In this document: piece by piece, positions 36,087 through 43,759 of the stretch
How positions within the stretch are numbered: the first letter of the stretch is position 1
How the letters are laid out: each line of letters opens with the position of its first letter
Origin: an uncultured Clostridia bacterium
GTDB taxonomy: Bacteria > Bacillota > Clostridia > Christensenellales > CAG-314
DNA: 43,759 bases
Reading direction: 5' to 3'
Assembly: GCA_947630455.1 (NCBI GenBank)
Contig: CANRHP010000010.1
Coordinates: forward strand, 1-43,759
Notes under the pieces: model-generated
What the model was told of the DNA's origin: nothing
Databases searched by the model: none
What the model saw: the letters and a program-made list of their open reading frames with translations, nothing else
Made by a program: the position numbers and the translations under genes

Positions 36087-37568
36087 TTAATCCGTCACTT
36101 TTCCAATAATTTCCTTACCTTCGATAAATTTAGTAAAGATATTAGCCGCTTCTTCGCCGCAGACATTGGCAAAGCAGCCTATCAATTGACTGGCGGGAGC
36201 TATCGTAAACTGTGCCTCGTCAAAGTAGGAGGCAAGCGCTTTCCAAAACTTGTTTGAGCCTACGGTTTCGTACACGGTGTTGAACATCAAGCTGCCCTTG
36301 ACGTAAGTAAACACAACGTATTCACTGTCCGACTTGTAGTCGGCAACATTACGCATTGTGCGATCGACATTTTCGTAGTAGCGGTTAAGCACGTCCACGT
36401 ATGTGACGTATGTTTGAGTGCAGCCCAGAACATTGCGGTTCAGCGGCATTTTCCCGGTACTATCCATATATAGATATGTGAGGTATTCGGATAGTCCCTC
36501 ATCCATCCAGGCGTTTGCTATCTGATCGTTTCCCACAATGCCGTAAAACCATTGATGTGCCGTTTCATGCGCGATAGCTTCTTGGTAGCTTGTGCTGCCG
36601 CTGGTGATCATCACCAAATTGGGATATTCCATTCCGCCGTAGCAAAACTCCGTTTCCACAACGTTGTATTGCGAGTAAGGGTAAGCGCCAACATTTTTAT
36701 TGAGGTATTCAAACATACCGCAGGCGGTATCGAGACTTGTTTCCGCGTCCGTATCGGCGTAGTAGTAATAGTTTATCTGCGTATTGCCTACAGTACGGGT
36801 TATTTTTGTAAAGTTGGCAGAAGCTACCATTGCAAAGTCGCGCACCGCATTTGCCTTGTAGTTGTATGTAACATTGCCGTTGTTGTTTGTTGCCTCTACA
36901 AGCTCCCCGGTCGAAGCGACGACGTATTTTTCCGGCAGCGTCATGCTCACGTTGTAGTTGGCGGCGTCGCTTACAAACGGATCTCCCACATTGTAGTAGG
37001 GGCTTTCTGTGTAGCAGTCGTTATCCACATGGCAAAGTATCGGGTACCAGTTGCCGAGGTTGACCGTGTTGTCGTTGTAGCCCAGGCGGTGGTGCGTGTT
37101 GGCAAGCTGAACCTGATAAGTCAGCTCGATTTCCGCCGATTTGTCGGGAAACAGCCCTCCTTCAATAGGTACAGACAAAATATCGCAATCCAAGCCTTCT
37201 ACGGTGTAAGCAACTGGGACTCCGCCCACTTTTACGCTGTCAAAGGTTATGTCTCCCCAGCTTTCGCCGTTGGGATAGGCTTTTGTGCGATATACGTTTG
37301 GCACGACGGAATTCGCCGCGTCCTGTCGGTATTGGTTGGCGTAGATGTGCAGCTTCACCGAATCAAAGCTGTTTTCGCAGCGGTTGGTCATTTTGATAGT
37401 CTGTACGGCGGATACAATGTGCGATTGATCGTCGTATGCGGCGACAATGGTGTAGTCGTCGCCGTTTTTGATAGCGGTGTTCATTTTGTCGGTGGCGCAG
37501 GCGGCAAGCGCGGCGCAGCAGATTGCGGCAATGCACACCACGCACAGCAGACAGGCAAATTTTTTCAT
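36087..37568 (-). CDS. M1 family (aminopeptidase N-like) metallopeptidase lipoprotein
   Basis: Lipoprotein signal MKKFACLLCVVCIAAICCAALAAC; GGMEYPNLVMI (GxMEN-like) and HETAHQWFYGIVGNDQIANAWMDEGLSEY. RBS aaggag before 37568. Confidence 0.88.
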   Translation of the reverse strand: MKKFACLLCVVCIAAICCAALAACATDKMNTAIKNGDDYTIVAAYDDQSHIVSAVQTIKMTNRCENSFDSVKLHIYANQYRQDAANSVVPNVYRTKAYPNGESWGDITFDSVKVGGVPVAYTVEGLDCDILSVPIEGGLFPDKSAEIELTYQVQLANTHHRLGYNDNTVNLGNWYPILCHVDNDCYTESPYYNVGDPFVSDAANYNVSMTLPEKYVVASTGELVEATNNNGNVTYNYKANAVRDFAMVASANFTKITRTVGNTQINYYYYADTDAETSLDTACGMFEYLNKNVGAYPYSQYNVVETEFCYGGMEYPNLVMITSGSTSYQEAIAHETAHQWFYGIVGNDQIANAWMDEGLSEYLTYLYMDSTGKMPLNRNVLGCTQTYVTYVDVLNRYYENVDRTMRNVADYKSDSEYVVFTYVKGSLMFNTVYETVGSNKFWKALASYFDEAQFTIAPASQLIGCFANVCGEEAANIFTKFIEGKEIIGKVTD

Positions 37569-37789
37569 AGTATCTCCTTGCAACAATATGTTTTCAGCTA
37601 CATTCTATTCACTGTCGCCAATGTATATGCCACAGTTGCCGCGCGCATTATCAAAATTGTTTATTAAGGCATATACATATATAATAAATTAAAACGGTTC
37701 GCTCATAGTAAATTTTTACCTAAAAGTCAATACAATTCGGCAATAAAAAAAATAAAATCATTTTTTTCGCAAAAAATGCCTTCATTTGA

Positions 37790-38225
37790 TTGACGTAAAG
37801 CGAAAAGCTATGGTAAAATCTTGTCAATATCAACTGAGAATAGTTAACTCGCCTTAGAATCAAGTTCAATGGCTCCGAAGGTTCTCCCTGGTTGTACGTT
37901 TAGCTTGAAACTTAATAAGCCAAGTTGTGTATTCGGGACGTATAGGGCGAATTTTCTACATTTTTCGGTTGAAAACCGCAAAAGCGGTAGCGGTGCCTTG
38001 TAGCGTTCCATTTTTATTATCGTTTACCTTTTTTCGTTGTGTAAAGGAAGCGAGAACAAAGCAGCAGAGGCTTGTTAAAATAAAAAGGTTAGGGCGTATT
38101 GATCTGCGCCCGCGAAAGCGAGGGAGAAATAAAAAGGGGGAGCCGCGCCGCCGCGCAACAGCTTGCAACCGAGCTGCCAAGCTCGTAGCAAATAAAAACA
38201 AAAAATCTTTTATGGAGGAAAAACA
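37790..38225 (+). promoter_or_regulatory. Promoter and roughly 400-nt leader upstream of the binding-protein gene
   Basis: TTGACG (about 37790), 18-nt spacer, TAAAAT; no convincing ORF before ATG 38226; several short hairpins and RBS atggagga. Confidence 0.45.
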
Positions 38226-41039
38226 ATGAAAAAAGCAATTAGGATACTTGCAGTAGCAATTGCGTTGTTTATGTTATCAACGACCTTGCTTGCTGCTTGT
38301 GAACCCGATGAGCCTACAAATAACGTAACGGTTACGATCAGTCGTGTCGAAATCAATATCGAAGTAGGCGCTTCGGAGACGCTCACCGCAACCGCTTCCG
38401 ATGGCTCGGCAGTAACTTGGTCCACCAGTGACGCTTCTGTTGCCACAGTGGAAAACGGCGTTGTTACCGGCGTAAAGAAAGGTACAGCCACGATCACGGC
38501 AACAGCCGGCGAGGCAAAAGCTACTTGCGCAGTTACGGTACGCGAAAAAGGAGAAGTTGTCACCAAACTGCCCAAGACATATGTCGATGACGGTAAAAAC
38601 TACACGTACAACACATATGCAAGTCAAACACCTTCTACATGGAACGAGCTTGATTCGGTAGACAGCGCTGATGATGCCATAATGGGATACATTGGATCAG
38701 CTTTCTTCGAGTATGACTATAAATTTGAGGGTGGCAAATATAACGCAGATGGCACGCTCAATGTTGACGGATTGGTCGCCGATGATTTTGTCGTGAATTA
38801 CAGTGCTGCTACGGCGCTTCAAGATGTAACCGCTCAATACGGTGAACAATGGGGACTAACAGCAGCTCAAATTTCCGAAGGAAAGTATATTTGGAAAATC
38901 ACCTTGCGCAATGATTTGGCATGGGACGACGGCACGCCCATTTTTGCAGAAGATTTTGTCTATTCTATGCAACAACAATTGAGTCCGGATTTTCTGTTCG
39001 AAAGAGCAGACAGCTACTATAATAATGCCGTAAAAATCCACAACGCCAAAAACTACGTTTATCAAGGACGCGGAACATCCATTGAATCATTTAATGATCT
39101 TGGGCTTTCTTTCTCTTTTGTAGTTGATGGAAAATATGATGGAGACGGTTCTTACAAGGGATTGACTGTATACATTGATGTGGAAAATTCTTGGGGGCTC
39201 GATGTTGCTGATGCTGTCACTCCGATTGAAGGAGCCATCGGCAACTGGGTGCCGATCACAGACGACACATTGATTCGTGACCCTGCCGTTCCCGAAGGCA
39301 CGGACGAAGACTATGTTTCCGCTAAATACTTGTATGACAATTATTTTGGACCCAGCGGACCGTATTCTTCTGATGGCTTGGATGTAGTCGGTACAATCAG
39401 TGGACAGTATCCCGACGAGCTTTCCTTTGACGAAGTAGGTATTTTCAGCGAGGGCAACTATGACATAATTCTTGTACTCGACAACCCCATTAGCTTCTTC
39501 AAAGAAGATGGTTCTTTGTCTTATCGCGCAGCTTACGATTTTGCAAGTTTGCCTTTGGTAAAAATGGATTTGTTTGAAACAACGAAACAAGCGCCTCAAC
39601 TTGGCAGCACACAGTGGACTTCAAACTACAACAATAGTTTGGAAACCAGTGCAAGCTGGGGACCGTATAAATTGACATTCTTCCAAGCCGATAAAGAATG
39701 GAGACTGGAAAGAAATGAATATTGGTACGGTTATGGAGCGGAAAACTTCTTGCAAAGCGGAGAATATCTCACAGATAAAATCGTTTATCAATACATTAAA
39801 CAATCCGCTGCGGCACAGCTGGCGTTTTGGAGCGGTCAAGTTGACAGTCTTGGAATAGACGTGACTATTGCGGATGATTATAAAAATTCGACATATGCAA
39901 TCTACTCTCCCTCGATTGCGACGTATGGTGTTCAGGTGTTCAGCGATTTGGATACTTTGAATCAAAACAAGAGAAACAACTCTATTCTCGCTATAACAGA
40001 GTTCAGAAAAGCTTTGTCGTTGAGTCTCAACAGAGATTCTTACAATCAAGAAACAAGCACCGCAAACCAAACTTGCTTGGGAATGATGGGTGAGGATTAC
40101 TATTACGACATTGAGAACAACCTTACGTATCGCGGATCCGAAGCGGGCAAGAAAGCCATCCTGCGCGCTTATGGTTGGACCCAAACGGCTGACGGCAAAT
40201 GGACAGACGGAACTCAAACAATGGACACTGTTGACGAAGCCTATGACGTTACAACGGGTTACAATCTTCCGTTGGCAAAGCAGTTCTTGCAACAAGCTAT
40301 CACAGAATTGACAACGAATGCCACGAAGTACAACTATGACGCAAGTAAAAACATAACGTTACTTTTTGGAACAACTGCCGATAATGAAAGTTCACAAAGA
40401 ACTCTTCGTTTTATCCAAAACTGGATTAACACTTTGGTGGAAGGTTCAGCCTTGGAAGGAAAAATTGAAGTAAAGCTTGACGCAAGCGCCGGCAACGGTT
40501 GGGCGGCAGCATTTCAGCAAGGTCTCGTCGATCTTTCTACAAGCGGATTCGGCAATGCGCCATTTGACCCGTATTATATGATCGGCGGCAACATTAACAT
40601 CGGTTTGAGTTTGCATCCTTATTGGGATACGTCAAAAGAATTTGTTGAGTTTACGCTTCCCGAAGTGGACGGCGTTGACTACGACAGGGAAGGAGAAACA
40701 TTAAGACTGTCTGTTGTGGATTGGTACAATAGCTTGAATGGCAATATGTCCGCTAATCCTACCGCAAACTGGTCCGATGGAAATTGTCCGACAGAAGCAC
40801 GCCTTGAAATCCTTGCCATGTTGGAAGAATACGCTTTGACAAATTATAAAGCTATTATGACTTCTCGTGGATACGGCGCCTCGTTGCGCGCAGCAAAGTG
40901 GCACTTCATTTCCGATGAATACAACGTAATGTTGGGTTACGGCGGATTGCAATATAGACAATTTGACTATACCGATGAGGAATGGACTGCTTTCGTTCAA
41001 CAACAAGGCGGCGACCTCAGAGACTTCTACAAAAACTAA
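38226..41039 (+). CDS. Peptide/oligopeptide ABC transporter substrate-binding lipoprotein (SBP_bac_5) with N-terminal BIG2 Ig-like domain
   Basis: MKKAIRILAVAIALFMLSTTLLAAC; BIG2 TISRVEINIEVGASETLTATASDGSAVTWSTSDASVATVENGVVTGVKKGTATITATAG; WKITLRNDLAWDDGTPIFAEDFVYSMQ is typical of family 5. Confidence 0.9.
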   Translation: MKKAIRILAVAIALFMLSTTLLAACEPDEPTNNVTVTISRVEINIEVGASETLTATASDGSAVTWSTSDASVATVENGVVTGVKKGTATITATAGEAKATCAVTVREKGEVVTKLPKTYVDDGKNYTYNTYASQTPSTWNELDSVDSADDAIMGYIGSAFFEYDYKFEGGKYNADGTLNVDGLVADDFVVNYSAATALQDVTAQYGEQWGLTAAQISEGKYIWKITLRNDLAWDDGTPIFAEDFVYSMQQQLSPDFLFERADSYYNNAVKIHNAKNYVYQGRGTSIESFNDLGLSFSFVVDGKYDGDGSYKGLTVYIDVENSWGLDVADAVTPIEGAIGNWVPITDDTLIRDPAVPEGTDEDYVSAKYLYDNYFGPSGPYSSDGLDVVGTISGQYPDELSFDEVGIFSEGNYDIILVLDNPISFFKEDGSLSYRAAYDFASLPLVKMDLFETTKQAPQLGSTQWTSNYNNSLETSASWGPYKLTFFQADKEWRLERNEYWYGYGAENFLQSGEYLTDKIVYQYIKQSAAAQLAFWSGQVDSLGIDVTIADDYKNSTYAIYSPSIATYGVQVFSDLDTLNQNKRNNSILAITEFRKALSLSLNRDSYNQETSTANQTCLGMMGEDYYYDIENNLTYRGSEAGKKAILRAYGWTQTADGKWTDGTQTMDTVDEAYDVTTGYNLPLAKQFLQQAITELTTNATKYNYDASKNITLLFGTTADNESSQRTLRFIQNWINTLVEGSALEGKIEVKLDASAGNGWAAAFQQGLVDLSTSGFGNAPFDPYYMIGGNINIGLSLHPYWDTSKEFVEFTLPEVDGVDYDREGETLRLSVVDWYNSLNGNMSANPTANWSDGNCPTEARLEILAMLEEYALTNYKAIMTSRGYGASLRAAKWHFISDEYNVMLGYGGLQYRQFDYTDEEWTAFVQQQGGDLRDFYKN

Positions 41040-41070
41040 GCAAGTCACTTGCTGACGTAATGTCAATAAC

Positions 41071-41101
41071 GCAGGGGCGGAATTATTCGCCCCTGCTGTT
41101 T
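41071..41101 (+). terminator. Intercistronic hairpin between binding protein and permease genes
   Basis: GCAGGGGCG-loop-CGCCCCTGC followed by TGTTTT. Confidence 0.75.
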
Positions 41102-41130
41102 TACCTAAAAAGAAACGGGAGACAAGCACT

Positions 41131-42138
41131 ATGTATATGCTTAAATATGTACTAAAACGTTTGGCTTTGATGGTGATGTGTTTTGCCATAATCATGCTGA
41201 TGTGTTTTGTACTTATCAAAATGTTGCCGATAACAGTAGAAGGTACACCCGGCGTAGATAACAACAAGTTTTATTTTCAACTTGAAGCGCGCCGTTATAT
41301 TCAAAATTTACAATACGACCGTCAAGGCAATGTTGTGGGGTTTGACACTGTTCCGATCTTAGAACAATTGGGATTATATCTTAAACGGATCGTATTAGAA
41401 GGCGATTTCGGTTTAGGAATGAAAATGATGGGTTATAAAAACAAGCCCGTTTGGGACGCATTTGTAGAAAGATTGCCGCCTACGGTGTTGATAAACGTCT
41501 ATTCCAGCCTTATAGGCGTACCTATCGGCTTGGGTCTGGGCATACTCGCCGCGCTCAAAAAGAATACTTGGATCGACCATGTAATAAGCACCGGCGTAAT
41601 AGTACTGATTTCAATTCCATCTATTGTGTATGGGGTTTTGATATTGTACTTTTGTTTCAAAACCCAACTTTTACCGATGAAGATGGATTCGGGGTATGAC
41701 TATTTCAGTTGGTCAATGTTCAAAAGTATGCTTCCGGCAGTATTTTCTTTAAGTTTGGGCAGTATTGCCGGGTATGCGAGGTTTACAAGAGCAGAGCTTA
41801 CCGAGGTACTTACAAGCGAATTTATGCTGCTTGCGCGAACAAAAGGGCTAACTCGCGGGCAAGCGACTGTTCGGCATGCATTGCGAAACAGTATGGTGCC
41901 CATTTTCCCCAGCATTTTGTCGGAGTTTGTCGCGGTTCTTTCCGGTTCGCTTATCATTGAACAAATGTTTAGTATACCGGGAGTTGGTCGACTGTACCTT
42001 GATTCTATCAATTATATGGACTACGATTTCTTTATGCTGCTGTCGGGCTTCTACTGCTTGGTAGGCTTGGCTGCAGGAATTGTCGTAGATATAAGTTACG
42101 GATTTATCGATCCGCGTATCAGAATGGGGGCGAGATAG
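41131..42138 (+). CDS. Peptide ABC transporter permease (OppB/DppB-like)
   Basis: ARFTRAELTEVLTSEFMLLARTKGLTRGQATVRHALRNSMVPIFPSI EAA loop; GSLIIEQMFSIPGVGRL. Confidence 0.92.
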   Translation: MYMLKYVLKRLALMVMCFAIIMLMCFVLIKMLPITVEGTPGVDNNKFYFQLEARRYIQNLQYDRQGNVVGFDTVPILEQLGLYLKRIVLEGDFGLGMKMMGYKNKPVWDAFVERLPPTVLINVYSSLIGVPIGLGLGILAALKKNTWIDHVISTGVIVLISIPSIVYGVLILYFCFKTQLLPMKMDSGYDYFSWSMFKSMLPAVFSLSLGSIAGYARFTRAELTEVLTSEFMLLARTKGLTRGQATVRHALRNSMVPIFPSILSEFVAVLSGSLIIEQMFSIPGVGRLYLDSINYMDYDFFMLLSGFYCLVGLAAGIVVDISYGFIDPRIRMGAR

Positions 42139-42139
42139 T

Positions 42140-43714
42140 ATGACAGAAATCAAAGATATACCGCAAGAGAAATTTCAACTTGTAGGTGATAAAAACCTAT
42201 CTCATGATGTCAAATTGGATACCAAACCTCACAGTTATCTCTATGACGCATTCAAACGCTTTTGCAAAAACAAAGGATCTGTTGTCGCAGCATGTGTAAT
42301 TGCATTTTTGGTGTTATTTGCAGTAATTGCTCCCTGGTTTACACCTTATTCCGTTGCATACGATGATTCTACATTTAAGTTTGCCTTGCCAAAGTCACAC
42401 TTATTTGAGAACACAAACTTTTGGGATGGTTGCCAAGAAAAAGATGAAGGTTATTCGAACTTCATCTACTATTATGCAATGGGAAGTGAGCTTGAAAATG
42501 CAAAAGAAGGCAACGGCGGACATTATGCTATAAAAAACCAAGAGTACACAGTTTCAAATGAATTATATCATTATCGTTTGGACAGTTATCAATCTCACGG
42601 TTGTCAATATATGCAAATTTCTCCCGAAACATATGAGTTGATACAAAAGTATCAAAATGAAACAGGAAATCAAGTCATCTATCCCACATTGAGAACAGCA
42701 GATCGTCCCTCGGCTGTGCAGGATAAAGGTAACGCAAATTATTATTACAAGACAAAATCGGTTGGTGGAAAAACACAGCCGGTTGTAGACGATCAAGGCA
42801 ATGTGCAACCGGTTTATTGGACCGTTCTACATGACAAATTGACAGACAATTACAATTCACTTCGTATTGAAGGACAAGACGGATTTATGATAGATGGTGA
42901 GATGTACAATTATATGTACGCTCGTCAAGTATCTGGCGGAGACTACGAAGTGCGTGTCAATTATTATGAATACTATATATTCAACCATAGCTATGTCCTA
43001 AAAGACGGAATAACAGAGCCATATTTTGTGTTCGGCACAACACAATCCGGCAAAGATATTTTGACATGCTTGTCCAGCGGCGCTCGGTTTAGTTTCATTT
43101 TCGCAATCAGTATTGCCGCCGTCAACATGTTGATAGGCGCAATATGGGGAGCAATTGCCGGTTACTTCGGCGGAGCAATAGACCTCACCATGGAACGTAT
43201 CACCGATGTGTTGAGTGCGATCCCAATGATGATAGTCATCACTTTGCTGAAATATCACATGAAAGATGCCGGACAAATTCTTATATTGTTCCTTGCATTT
43301 ATTGCAACGGGTTGGATAGGTATGGCAAGCACGGTGCGTATGCAGTTCTACCGCTTCAAAAACCAAGAGTACGTGCTTGCGGCAAGAACATTGGGTGCAA
43401 AAGATTTTCGTGTTATGTTTAAGCACATTTTCCCAAACAGTTTAGGAACGATTGTTACGAGCTGCGCATTGGTAATTCCGAGCATGATATTCTCCGAAAC
43501 AAGTCTGAGCTATTTGGGCATTATCAATTTGGAGACGGGCAACATCACAAGCGTCGGAACATTGATTGCCGCGGGACAAGAATATCTTACGACATCGCCT
43601 CACATTGTTATATTCCCATCCGTGTTCCTTGCCTTGCTCATGTTGAGCTTCAACCTGTTCGGCAACGGCTTGCGAGACGCATTCAATCCCACCTTGCGTG
43701 GTTCGGAGGGCTAA
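42140..43714 (+). CDS. Peptide ABC transporter permease (OppC/DppC-like) with a large insertion after TM1
   Basis: FGTTQSGKDILTCLSSGARFSF, EYVLAARTLGAKDFRVMFKHIFPNSLGTIV; about 215 extra residues before FGTTQSGKD. Confidence 0.9.
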   Translation: MTEIKDIPQEKFQLVGDKNLSHDVKLDTKPHSYLYDAFKRFCKNKGSVVAACVIAFLVLFAVIAPWFTPYSVAYDDSTFKFALPKSHLFENTNFWDGCQEKDEGYSNFIYYYAMGSELENAKEGNGGHYAIKNQEYTVSNELYHYRLDSYQSHGCQYMQISPETYELIQKYQNETGNQVIYPTLRTADRPSAVQDKGNANYYYKTKSVGGKTQPVVDDQGNVQPVYWTVLHDKLTDNYNSLRIEGQDGFMIDGEMYNYMYARQVSGGDYEVRVNYYEYYIFNHSYVLKDGITEPYFVFGTTQSGKDILTCLSSGARFSFIFAISIAAVNMLIGAIWGAIAGYFGGAIDLTMERITDVLSAIPMMIVITLLKYHMKDAGQILILFLAFIATGWIGMASTVRMQFYRFKNQEYVLAARTLGAKDFRVMFKHIFPNSLGTIVTSCALVIPSMIFSETSLSYLGIINLETGNITSVGTLIAAGQEYLTTSPHIVIFPSVFLALLMLSFNLFGNGLRDAFNPTLRGSEG

Positions 43715-43718
43715 GATT

Positions 43719-43759
43719 ATGGAAAAGAAATTAGAAGTAAAGAACCTGGTCATCTCCTT
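43719..43759 (+). CDS. Start of a probable ABC transporter ATP-binding protein (OppD-like), truncated by window end
   Basis: MEKKLEVKNLVIS, first strand of an ABC ATPase, directly after the permease genes. Confidence 0.65.
   Translation, partial: MEKKLEVKNLVIS

Noticed and set aside
36552-37667. 371-aa plus-strand ORF antisense to the M1 peptidase gene
   Set aside because: The opposite frame has signal peptide, RBS and zinc-peptidase motifs; the antisense ORF has no recognisable domain and is explained by codon bias.
37927-38229. 100-aa Arg/Lys-rich ORF in the leader of the binding-protein gene
   Set aside because: Overlaps the ATG of the real gene and follows hairpin-rich DNA; no RBS or homology-like pattern.

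Overview
The window looks like a low-to-moderate GC Firmicutes/Clostridia-type chromosome segment. No rRNA, CRISPR array, prophage module or intact transposase was recognised. Left to right: (i) two tandem ABC-2 exporter pairs, a small repeat protein and a decayed O-acetyltransferase, ending at tRNA-Arg(ACG); (ii) a fused SGNH/DUF4886 plus alpha/beta hydrolase; (iii) a five-gene redox/kinase operon (GlpA-like, second FAD oxidoreductase, DUF1667, FGGY kinase, alkyl-DHAP-synthase-like flavoprotein); (iv) HAD phosphatase, phosphoribosyltransferase, acyl-CoA ligase, TrkA/TrkH and an M3-type peptidase lipoprotein with InlB-type repeats; (v) an accessory block with HxlR regulator, double SnoaL-like protein, and a tight cluster flavin/ferredoxin protein - zinc macrodomain - DUF5131 - class M sirtuin (SirTM), ending at tRNA-Thr(GGT); (vi) MgtC, DnaI-like and multi-repeat DnaD-like proteins, divergent from a 1189-aa Rad50/SMC-like coiled-coil protein with degenerate ATPase motifs; (vii) ThpR-like ligase, a hairpin-rich non-coding region, an M1 peptidase lipoprotein, and an Opp-type transporter with a BIG2-fused binding protein. 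Best leads: the SirTM-macrodomain-DUF5131 cluster lacking the usual GcvH-L/LplA partners, a tandem array of different small hairpins separated by a constant ACTTCAC spacer (35.87-35.97 kb), the degenerate SMC-like protein beside replication-initiation genes, and an inverted copy of the tRNA-Arg 3' end. Everything is read from sequence by eye; family names come from motif recognition, not database searches.
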